DNA of 64,000 nt from Chrysemys picta bellii (taxonomy: Eukaryota > Chordata > Testudines > Emydidae): NCBI RefSeq assembly GCF_011386835.1, contig NC_088794.1, forward strand, positions 66,542,506 to 66,606,505, in the 5' to 3' direction. Numbering within the stretch: the first letter of the stretch is position 1; each line of letters starts with the position of its first letter. Position numbers and translations under genes: made by a program. This document shows positions 54,613 through 64,000 of this stretch, piece by piece. Under the pieces are notes generated by a model. The model did not search any database. It was not told the origin of the DNA and saw only the letters and a program-made list of their open reading frames with translations.

Positions 54613-57420
54613 CTAAATCATCCCAGCCAGGGCTTTGTCAAGCCTGATTTTAAAAACGTCTAAGGAAGGAGATTCCACCACCTCCCTAGGTAACCCATTC
54701 CAGTGCTTCACCACCCTCCTAGTGGAAAAGTTTTTCCTAATATCCAACCTAAACCTCCCCCACTGAAACTTGACACCATTACTCCTTGTTCTGTCATCTG
54801 GTACCACTGAGAACAGTCTAGATCCATCCTCTTTAGAACCCCCTTTCAGGTAGTTGAAAGCAGCTATCAGATCCCCCCTCATTCTTCTCTTCTGCAGATT
54901 AAACAATCCCAGTTCCTTCAGCCTCTCCTCATAAATCATGTGTTCCAGGCCCCTAATAATTTCTGTTGCCCTCCACTGGACTCTTTCCAATTTTTCCACA
55001 TCCTTCTTGTAGTGTGAGGCCCAAAACTGGACACAGTACTCCAGATGAGGCCTCACCAATGTCAAATAGAGGGGAATGATCACATCCCTCGATCTGCTGG
55101 CAATGCCCCTACTTATACAGCCCAAAATGCCATTAGCCTTTTTGGCAACAAGGGCACACTGTTGACTCATATCCAGCTTCTCATCCACTGTAACCCCCTA
55201 GGTCCTTTTCTGCAGAACTACTGCCTAACCACTCGGTCCTTAGTCTGTAGCAGTGCATGGGATTCTTCTGTCCTAAGTGCAGGACTCTGCACTTGTCCTT
55301 GTTGAACCTCATCAGATTTCTTTTGGCCCAATCCTCTAATTTGTCTAGGTCCCTTTGTATCCTATCCCTACCCTCCAGCATATCTACCACTCCTCCCAGT
55401 TTAGTATCATCTGCAAACTTGCTGAGGGTGCAGTCCACGCCATCCTCCAGATCATTAATGAAGATATTGAACAAAACCAGCCACAGGACCGACCCTTGGG
55501 GAACTCTGCTTGATACCGGCTGCCAACTAGACATGGAGCCATTGATCACTCCTGTTGAGCCCGATGATCTAGGCAGCTTTCTATCCACCTTATAGTCCAT
55601 TCATCCAGCCCATACTTCTTTAAGTTGCCGGCAAGAATACTGTGGGAGACCGTATCAAAAGCTTTGCTAAAATCAAGGAATAACACGTCCACTGCTTTCT
55701 CCTCATCCACAGAGCCAGTTATCTCATCATAGAAGGCAATTAGGTTAGTCAGGCATGCTTTTCCCTTGGTGAATCCATGCTGACTGTTCCTGGTCACTTT
55801 CCTCTCCTCTAAGTGCTTCAGAATTTATTCCTTGAAGACCTGCTCCATGATTTTTCCAGGGACTGAGGCGAGGCTGACTGGCCTGTAGTTCCCCGGATCC
55901 TCCTTCTTCCCTTATTTAAAGATGGGCACTACATTAGCCTTTTTCCAGTCATCTGGGACTTCCCCCGATGGTCATGAGTTTTCAAAGATAATGGCCAATG
56001 GCTCTGCAATCACATCGACCAACTCCTTTAGCCCCCTTGGATGCAGAGCATCCGGCCCCATGGCCTTTTGCTCATCCAGCTTTTCTAAATAGTCCTGAAC
56101 CACTTCTTTCTCCACAGAGTACTGGTCACCTCCTCCCCATGCTGTGCTGCCCAGTGCAGTAGTCTGGGAGCTGAACTTGTTCATGAAGACAGAGGCAAAA
56201 AAAAAGCATTGCGTCCATTAGCTTTTCCCACATCCTCTGTCACTAGGTTGCCTCCCTCATTCAGTAAGTGGCCCACACTTTCCTTGACTTTCTTCTTGTT
56301 GCTAACATACCTGAAGAAACCCTTCTTGTTATTCTTAACATCTCTTGCTAGCTGCAACGCCAAGTGTGATTTTGCCTTCCTGATTTCACTCCTGCATGCC
56401 TGAGCAATATTTTTATAATCCTCCCTGGCCATTTGTCCAATCTTCACTTCTTGTAAGCTTCTTTTTTGTGTTTAAGATCAGCAAGGATTTCACTGTTAAG
56501 CCAAGATGGTTGCCTGCCATATTACTATTCTTTCTACACATCGGGATGCTTTGTTCCTGCAACCTCAATAAGGATTCTTTAAAATACAGCCAGCTCTTCT
56601 GGACTCCTTTCCCCTTCATGTTATTTTCCCAGGGGATCCTGCTTATCAGTTCCCTGAGGGAGTCAAAGTCTGCTTTTCTGAAGTCCAGGGTCCGTATTCT
56701 GCTGCTCTCCTTTCTTCCTTGTGTCAGCATCCTGAATTCGACCATCTCATGGTCACTGCCTCCCAGGTTCCTATCCACTTTTGCTTCCCCTACTAATTCT
56801 TCCCTGTTTGTGAGCAACAAGTCAAGAAGAGCTCTGGCCCTAGTTGGTTCCTCCAGCACTTGAACCAGGAAATTGTCCCCTACACTTTCCAAAAACTTCC
56901 TGGATTGTCTGTGAACTGCTGTATTGCTCTCCCAGCAGATATCAGGGTGATTGAAGTCTCCCATGAGAACCAGGGCCTGTGATCTAGTAACTTCTGTTAG
57001 TTGCTGGAAGAAAGCCTCGTCCACCTCATCCCCCTGGTCTGATGGTCTATAGCAGACTTCCCACCATGACATCACCCTTATTGCTCACACTTCTAAACTT
57101 AATCCAGAGACTCACAGGGTTTTCTGCAGTTTCATACCGGAGCTCTGAGCATCATACTGCTCTCTTACATACAATGCAACTCCCCCACCTTTTCTACCCT
57201 GCCTGTTCTTCCTAAACAGTTTATATCCATCCATGACAGTACTCCAGTCATGTGAGTAATCCCACCAAGTCTCTGTTATTCCAATCACATCATAATTCCT
57301 TGACTGTGCCAGAACTTCCAGTTCTCCCTGCTTGTTTCCCAGGCTTCTTGCATTTGTGTATAGGCACTTAAGATAACTCGCTGATTGTCCTGCTTTCTCA
57401 GTATGAGGCAGGAATCCTAC
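54613..57420 (-). pseudogene. CR1 ORF2 (endonuclease and reverse transcriptase), multiply frameshifted
   Basis: The gene is split into at least six minus-strand frames. The endonuclease part starts near 57400 (TNARSLGNKQGELEVL, IGITETWWD) and continues in 57075-56413, where the catalytic GDFN (D40, N42 of that frame) and GGSDHEMVEF (D108, H109) are intact. The linker is at 56447-56181. Reverse transcriptase: MGPDALHPRGLKEL in 56184-55972, QHGFTKGKACLTNL and motif A LFLDFSKAFDTVSH in 55797-55546, motif [19 protein letters not shown] and motif [10 protein letters not shown] in 55600-55181. The C-terminal domain ([40 protein letters not shown]) is in 55188-54613. The catalytic residues survive although the frame does not, so decay is recent relative to the copy at 9-11 kb. 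Confidence 0.93.
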
Positions 57421-57506
57421 CCTTTTGTGCTTTCCTGCTCATGCTTCCTCCCGGTATCCCACTTCCCCACTTACCTCAGGGCTTTGGTCTCCTTCCCCCG
57501 GTGAAC

Positions 57507-58062
57507 CTAGTTTAGAGCCCTCCTCATTAGGTTAGCCAGCCTGCTTGCAAAGATGCTCTTCCCTCTCTTCATTAGGTGGAGCCCGTCCCTGCCTAGCACT
57601 CCTCCTTTTTGGAACATCATCCCATGGTCAAAGAATCCAAAGCCTTCTCTCTGACACCACCTGCGTAGCCATTCGTTGACTTCCACGATTCAACAGTCTC
57701 TACCTGGGCCTTTTCCTTCCACAGGGAGGATGGACGAGAACACCACTTGCGCCTCAAACTCCTTTATCCTTCTTCCCAGAGCCATGTAGTCTGCAGCAAT
57801 TCGCTCAAGGTCATTCTTGGCAGTATCATGGTGCCCATGTGGAGAAGCAGGAAGGGGTAGTGACCCGAGGACTTGATGAGTCTCGGCAGTCTATCCATCA
57901 CATCGTGCATCCTAGCTCCTGGCAAGCAGCAGACTTTTCAGTTTTCCCAGTCAGGACGGCAGATAGATGACTCAGTCCTCCTGAGGAGGGAGTTTTTGAC
58001 CACCACCACCCATCTCCTTCCCCTTCTATTATGCAGTGAAGATTCATGGACCATCTTGTCTA
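57507..58062 (-). pseudogene. CR1 ORF1 C-terminal half, SGNH/GDSL-esterase-like
   Basis: Minus-strand translation from about 58040 gives RRWVVVVKNSLLRRTESSIC, then CCLPGARMHDVMDRLPRLIK, then (after a one-base loss within the expected GTND segment) EFEAQVVFSSILPVEGKGPG, one TGA codon, EVNEWLRRWCQREGFGFFDH and GRDGLHLMKRGKSIFASRLA, to the stop at 57507. This is the esterase domain carried by ORF1 of many CR1 elements: the nucleophile block (normally GDSLL) and the DGLHL block with the catalytic His. Here the nucleophile block reads KNSLL, so the Ser stays but its Gly-Asp partners are lost. The 5' boundary of the insertion falls inside this ORF. Confidence 0.8.
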
Positions 58063-58065
58063 ATA

Positions 58066-60645
58066 ATATTCAGAGAGTCAATGGAGTTACACCAGATTAA
58101 CAATCAAAATTGAGGCAGAGTTTGATTCCCTGGTACTGATTCCTGAAAGTAACTCCTTTGAAATCAGTGGAGTTACATCTGTGTAAATAGTACCACTGAC
58201 AGCAGAATTTGTCTCTGATGCTTTAAGGCACCCACATACAAAACAATGTAAGAGTAGGACAGTGAAACCATGCAGTAACACATCAGTTATGCCTAACTAG
58301 TATGAGTGGAGGATACAGTGAACATCACACAGTAACCTTGCATTAACAAAATGAAAGCCTGTGACAGCAGAATACATGAGTTCCTCTTTCCCTCTGACTT
58401 TGACCTTTCTGTTGAGACAGGTGCTCTGGTGATAATGAAACCCCTTTTTCTCAGTTGACAGAAGAAACATCTACAAATGGCAATTTTCAGTAAATTGTAA
58501 ATTGGCCTGAAAGCTACTAAGATACCAATTTTGTCAAGCTGAAATCTCTCAACTGCCTTTGGACTGACTATCTATGAAACTTCAACAGCTTCACTTCCAC
58601 AGATGGGATGTGTACAAATAAGAGATGTTCTGGCATGCGTCTGTGCCAAGCTAATTTGACAGAAAAGGGATTTGTTTAGAAATTTCTTATTGATATATTG
58701 ATCATGAATATTCAAAATTTGAGCAGTGTTGCTTCATTGCAGCTGGTTGGGGGGGCATGATATTGCTTCGATTCCCAAATTAGATGAATTTGCTAGCGTT
58801 TACAATTCAAAACTTGCTTGTGCTAACTAAACTTTCAACTATGGCAAGCACTTAACATATTTGACTTTGCAGTTTACTTTCTGCATGCATTTGTGACAGT
58901 ACAGTTTGATTGCTTGAATGTTCTCCAAAAGTGAACATGAGACCCAGGGAAACAAGTGTGGCCAATGTTAATTTGTTTAAAAATCCAAACCAATATTTAT
59001 GGAAAATATTTTGCATGATTTACCTAGCTCCAAATGTGCTGTTACATTTTGGTGGTCAGATTCCCAGTTCAGTGTAGCTATGCCAACTTTCACCAGCCAA
59101 GGATCTGGTCCTGGGTGTGTACGTGTTTTTAGAAAGACACATGGTGTCTCTGCACTGTGGGGCATACACTAACTTAGAATGCTGGATTTTATAGGTACTA
59201 TATCAAGGGGGAATCTGGTAAAATCCATGTGTATGTATTGGCAACATGTTCATATAATGCTTTGTTAAGTAAAATTACTAAGTCAAAACTCAGTGATTTT
59301 ACTTCACCGGGGGTTGTAAGAAATTTCCATTCATTTCAGTTACTGTAGAGTTGTAATCACAAGTTTTGCTTTGAGTTCAAAATTCCAAAATCTCATGTGA
59401 AATTCCATCACATCTGTCATGTAGCACATGTTTTCACATCACAATCATGAGGGAAATCAAAATTTTAATGGTTTTTGGTGCATAAATTATGACAGGTTTG
59501 CTTGAAACTGGGTTCAGTCTAAAGGGCCATTAAATTTGGTGAACTTTTCAGCTGATATAAATTGATATAGCTCCATCAAAGTATATAGAGCTATGTCAAT
59601 TTATACCAGCTAAGATCTGGTATTTAGTCTGTAACAAAAACTGAGCTTAGACAAGTTTTTTCTAGTTTTAGTATTTGCTGCTAACCATTTTCACAACTAG
59701 ATCTGCAAGCAACAAGAACATTATTTAAGGTACACTTGAACTGGTAATATTTATGTGAATATCAAATTAGGAATAATGACCGCTGTAGCAATATACAAGG
59801 AAAGCACCTCCATATCCAATAATGAGATAACCCTCTAGAGGGAGACATCTCCGTCTGTTTTCTATGCTCATTTACTAGTTTGATTTTGTTTGAAGATCCT
59901 TACATTTAGAAGTAAAATAAAAGTCCCAAAGAGGATTAATATTCTGCATGTGTTGCCTAAATGGGGGAAGAAGCATTTTACTGATTTTTTTTTATATGAA
60001 AGAAATATTTACAGACTCAGCCATTTGTTAGGACCTGGAACAAGCCCACTTTACTTAAGTGCAGTTTTGCTATATTGTAAGGCAAAATCCAATATTAAAG
60101 TAATTGTATACAGCTGAAAGGAGATGCTGGATGTAGTTATTGAGCCAAATTCAATAGGGACATAAGCAGGGCTGTAAATTGGTCAGAAAATGTGTAAAAA
60201 TAAAATGGTAAAGTTGTGCAGGAATACATGCTTGGTGGCGGATAACATGTTGTGATATTGCTACCGCCATCTGCTAGGGACACAGCTTTAAACTGCAAGT
60301 GGAGGTTGCCTGGGAGATATACTGAGTCAGAGGATCTGGCTGGTCCTGACCTCATCTTCTCCCTAGCCAGCCCAATATACACTTTGGGCTGTGCCAGCCA
60401 GCTCTGTTACCATTTCACTTGGACTTTTGCCAATGTGTGGCTCCCAACAGAGAAAGCCAGTAAGACCTGGGCAGTGAATGTGATCTCATAGGTGTATATC
60501 TGAGACGGACTCCTTAGAACCAGGTATAACTGCAGGTCCCAAAGTGCAGCTGGAAGTGTAATGTATAGTTTGCACATCATATATTCAGAAGGAGAGTCTT
60601 TAAAAAACCTTTGCTGTCTGTTAACACTGTTTGCATCAGCTTATA
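58066..60645. other. Unassigned AT-rich sequence
   Basis: Immediately beside the CR1 (58076-58190) are two facing GGAGTTACA(C/T) segments of the recurring old repeat. Beyond that no gene or element was recognised. Confidence 0.45.
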
Positions 60646-61110
60646 ATTAGAGCTGGTCAAAACAAAGTTGATGGAACAGGTTTCTGTTGGAAAAGGCAGT
60701 TTCATTGAAACTGAAACATTTCAGGGGAATGTTGCAATTTTGAGGAAATAGTTTTTGACGGGAAAAAGTAAAAATGAATTGTTTCAACTTACTCATTTAA
60801 TTTTCATGTTGTCAAAATGTTTTGGCGAGGTAAAAATGTTTCATTTTGACTAATATTTAGATTTATTTGATTTCTATTTGGATATTACATGATAATATTA
60901 CATATTATGTTTATGATATATAATGTATAATATTTTAATAAGATATAAGTATAATTGAAATCAATATTATCAAAAAGAAATATGTTGACATTATCTAAAC
61001 AAAAGATTTTGATGGTCCAAATCAAACAAATGTTGGAACTTGGCTGATTTTTTATGATACTGGTTTTAATTTCTAAATTTCCCTCACGACAAAAATTCCA
61101 GCTTCTGACT
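60646..61110. repeat. AT-rich element with AGAGCTGGTC-type start
   Basis: It starts TTAGAGCTGGTCAAAAC. The right side ends near GAAGCTGG/CGAGTCAG words (reverse complement), a poor inverted match. The middle is extremely AT-rich, with ATATTACATGATAATATTAC and similar. Probably an old inverted-repeat transposon copy. Confidence 0.35.
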
Positions 61111-61779
61111 CGGTCCAGTTACAGTAGCAGTATCCCCTCTCAGCTAGCACATCACATTCAGCTGATGTGCAAGACAATTCTAGTTCATGCTGATGCTCCA
61201 GCCACACAAACGGAAAACAGGAGGAAAAAGTAATTACAGGCTTGGATAGCAAGAGAATTTATTCCAAGTCCATTTAGATGGAGCCATAATACATTTTTAA
61301 AAATTAACTGTTCCAAAGTCTAAGAGTAAGAGAAAGTTTAGCTTGTTCAAATCACTCTGAAGCTGTTGCCTCAGCTTTCTCTGTGGGATTTTTTCCCCAA
61401 ATGTATTAATTTTATCTCAGCAATAAATGTTTATACAGTAGCATCTTAACGTCTTGACACCTGGAGTCAAGATTTTCTGATATGAAACATGTCTGAAATA
61501 ATGTACCTGCTTGTACTCAGAAGTTAGAAACTGGCAGGAAAGTGGAAACAGTATAGCATGGTAGGAGCTAAAAGGGGTACACTCTAGCTTGTCAATAGCT
61601 GCTCTAGTTACCATATGTGCAATTTCAGAATAAGTTCATTGACTTTAATGGAGCAACTATTGAGTTATACCCATGTAACTCAGAGCAGAAGTGATCATAA
61701 ATGTATACCATTCTTTGTTCCTCTCCTGGAATTGACACCTCCTCATCTATTATTGGGAGTGGACTACATCCACCCTGAT
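61111..61779. other. Unassigned sequence
   Basis: No gene. 61625-61680 resembles the old CATTGACTTTAATGGAG / GTAACTC repeat. Confidence 0.4.
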
Positions 61780-62003
61780 TGAATTGGCCCTGTCTACACT
61801 GGCTCTCCACTTGCGAAGTAACGCCCTGCTCTCCATGTGTCCGTATATAATGCCTGCATCTGTAACTTTCACTCTATGCATCCGAAGAAGTGAGGTTTTT
61901 ACCCATGAAAGCTTATGCCCAAATAAATCTGTTAGTCTTTATGTTGCCACCAGACTCCTTGTTGTTTTTGTAGATACAGACTAACACAGCTACCCCCTGA
62001 TTC
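61780..62003 (+). mobile_element. 3'-end retroelement repeat (same unit as the fold-back at 30.8 kb)
   Basis: CATCCGAAGAAGTGAGGTTT, then GAAAGCTTATGCCCAAATAA, CTGTTAGTCTTTATGTTGCC and GATACAGACTAACACAGC follow the order of the sense strand of the fold-back unit at 30743-30948, with about 100 bases of extra 5' sequence. It looks like a LINE- or SINE-type 3' region. Family uncertain. Confidence 0.7.
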
Positions 62004-62729
62004 TTTGGGACAGTGACCATCCTTGCTTTCTGTTTTTAGGCAGCACCTGGACTGTGGTAGTATAAATAATCAATAATAGTTTCACACCATCAAATCAGCA
62101 ATCAAAATCAGGTGAACTTTCTCATAACTTTAGATGCTTAAAAGAAAACTATAGAGCTTTTGAATGCATGATCCTAACTTCAAATATATTTGAGGACAAG
62201 TGTAGGGAATACACTTTTTATTTGAAGGCATTGTGGGGGAGGGCTAGGCAAGGATGTGGGGCAAAATATGAATCAAGAATATCATGGTGACAAATTAAAT
62301 TCTCAACCCTTGTGAGACTCCCTTTAAGGCGTTGGTAACATAAATCATTTATATCCATCTGAAATGATGAGTCTTATGACTGACATCTGCAGTAACACAT
62401 AGTAAGGTACATTATAGTATAAGATCCCCTGGCAAGGAGCTTAATCAAAACAAGATAATCCAAACTATATTGCTTATATCTATGAGGCACTCATGTCCCA
62501 AATTCCTCCTACATCATGCATGTTCAGTAGCCACCAATTCCTCTCACACCCAACTAGGGGCACCATGGCAATATATTCACATAATCTAATGGCACTAACA
62601 ATCTGGATGGTATTGCAATCATGAGTATTACCACTGGCAATGATTTATAAAGAATAATTAAATTGTCTGGGACAGTAATACTAATTTATAGATGGAAAGC
62701 TGGCTAAAAGAGTAAACAAAATAAATAAC
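62004..62729. other. Unassigned sequence
   Basis: No supported feature. Confidence 0.4.
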
Positions 62730-63330
62730 AGTCTCAAGTTAGGTGTCTATTGGGTTACTGATGGACTGGTGTTTGGTCCAGTCTTATACAACATCTTTTA
62801 TTAATGAGCTGACAGTGTAAACATCAAACTAATGAAATTCAGACTACATTAATGGTACATGCTTTGGTGCTGACATACTGGAGTGACACTACAAAATGCC
62901 TTAAAATACCATAAGGAAGAAAAACTGGGAGGAATTGCAAATAACAGTGCAGACAGTAAAACAAAGGGGATAATGACAAGATTAGAAATGTGAACAGAAA
63001 ATAATGAAGTGATATTCATCTTGTAAAAATGCAAACTAATGTATCTGAGAAATAGTGATCCTGAGCACATACATTTTAGGTGAAAACCTGGAAAGCAGTT
63101 ATGCTCCCAGACTGTGGGTGATAGTGGACAGCAAATGAAATATGAATTTGCATTTCAGTATGTCAGCAAAAACAGCCAATGGCATTTTAGGTTGCATTTG
63201 CAGAGGAGTCACATCCAAGAGAAAGAAGGTAATAGATATCTCTTTACCCAGCTCTGGACTCTAATTACACAGTCTACAAATATTTGAAGGATGTAAACAT
63301 GAAGACTGGGAATTATTTAGGAAGGTACAA
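62730..63330 (+). pseudogene. Old CR1-group reverse-transcriptase fragment
   Basis: The plus strand reads VFGPVLYNIFY near 62770 (motif B-like [15 protein letters not shown]) and, about 300 bases on, LENLESSYAPRLWVIVDSK-like sequence followed by [20 protein letters not shown] near 63155-63220. The latter matches the [13 protein letters not shown] segment of the CR1 ORF2 C-terminal domain at 54.6-55.2 kb. Many stops and shifts. An old plus-strand copy. Confidence 0.6.
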
Positions 63331-64000
63331 AGGAATATAATTGGAAATTAAGAAAGGTAACGTAGGCTGATATCAGGTGGAAGCAATTATGCACGTGGAA
63401 GCAATTAGGCTGTGAAATAGTCTCATACATGCAGTGGTGGAAGCCAGTTTGGACATTTAAACTAGTTTTGACAAAATGAGAAAATGTACTGTAAGGTGAT
63501 GGACTGGCTGGACAAATGGGTCTTTTTCCCCTCTCTGCCTTGCATGAGTCCATGATCCCAGATGCCTAGCCCATCTTCCCTGCCTTTGCGCTGGAAGACT
63601 TGTGATTCCTTATCTGCTCTGGTAACTTCTGATGAAGTGGATCCTATCACCTTCAGATAGAGTAATTACACATTTTCATTATAGCAACACTTCATACAGT
63701 ATAAGCCATGGTCTGTTAGAAACATTGTCATATTACCAACCATCCTAACAAAATATGCTGTATCTCTATAATGTAATGCCTCTAAGAGCAAGCAAGAATG
63801 AGCACCATTATGGCTCAGAGAAAAATTCAAGAGAAATCATTATATTTTAAGTATGAAAATGGAAACAAATTGTCTGTCCATGAACTATGTTTAACAGATT
63901 CCTTTTTGTAATGCAGATATTGTAGCACTGTGATCTGTTTCACTTCAGCACCATCTCTATAAGAATAAACAAACTAAAACCTCATGAACAATTTTAATCT
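63331..64000. other. Unassigned sequence
   Basis: No supported feature to the end of the window. Confidence 0.4.

Larger units (their letters stand above)
54525..58065 (-). mobile_element. CR1 LINE, about 3.5 kb, minus strand, 5'-truncated within ORF1
   Basis: The plus-strand start ATCATAGAATCATAGAAT is the reverse complement of the CR1 3' end with its repeated ATTCTATGAT octamers. Next inward come GGGTTGAAAGGGACC and the ORF2 C-terminus. ORF2 (54613 to about 57420) and the C-terminal half of ORF1 (57507 to about 58062) follow in the correct CR1 order. The 5' UTR and the start of ORF1 are missing. Many stops and frameshifts make it inactive. Confidence 0.95.

Noticed and set aside
1..64000. 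Host gene exons, tRNA genes, CRISPR-like arrays
   Set aside because: Both strands were examined. No open segment with flanking splice sites matched a host protein I know, no cloverleaf with A/B boxes was convincing, and no regularly spaced repeats were found.

Overview
The window looks like non-genic vertebrate DNA, most likely from a turtle (or another CR1-rich reptile). I base this on AT-rich, intron/intergenic-like sequence, long CR1 LINEs with the CR1-type 3' ends, PIF/Harbinger and hAT transposons with their short non-autonomous derivatives, and ERV-type LTR fragments. The turtle assignment is inference; no species-diagnostic gene is present. I recognise no host protein-coding exon, tRNA, rRNA or CRISPR array. 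Every long reading frame I can interpret belongs to a mobile element.

Layout. 1-9 kb holds a decayed element ORF (about 2.75-4.11 kb), LTR-like pieces, a GT microsatellite and a fold-back element at 8.27-8.51 kb. 9.2-11.3 kb is a minus-strand CR1 with an internal deletion. 12-20.3 kb holds a CpG-rich palindromic element, a solo LTR, short Harbinger-type elements, an L2/CR1-like reverse-transcriptase scrap and hAT elements, one of them nested in another element. 24.58-25.04 kb is a hAT element with a perfect 8-bp target duplication. 25.29-30.26 kb is a near-complete PIF/Harbinger transposon of about 5 kb. It carries a two-exon Myb/SANT-like accessory gene (+), a convergent DDE transposase (-), an extra antisense ORF inside the Myb-gene intron, and two 100-bp tandem units upstream of the transposase. 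30.74-30.95 kb is a young fold-back insertion with 81-bp identical arms. 35.19-35.73 kb is a TA-flanked inverted-repeat element. 37.29-38.98 kb is a minus-strand, transposase-like gene of about 564 codons, broken by a single frameshift, with a cluster of ATF4/C-EBP-type motifs just upstream. 43.1-44.5 kb is a decayed non-LTR reverse transcriptase. 49.57-50.07 kb is another inverted-repeat element. 51.08-51.46 kb is a solo LTR. 54.5-58.07 kb is a 3.5-kb CR1 retaining the end of ORF1 (esterase-like) and a broken ORF2 (endonuclease plus reverse transcriptase). 60.6-63.4 kb holds older repeat remnants.

How the parts fit. The 5-kb Harbinger element shares a terminal GTCTACACT-type core with at least five short elements here, so it represents the kind of machinery that could mobilise them. 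The most unusual observations are: the third, antisense ORF in the Harbinger intron; the five CARE/AARE-like motifs upstream of the 37-39 kb gene; a 30-base stretch of that gene reappearing as a 27-base insert between 22-bp direct repeats inside the 35-kb element; and the perfect fold-back insertion at 30.8 kb.

Family names come from recognising motifs and conserved segments by eye. No database search was possible.
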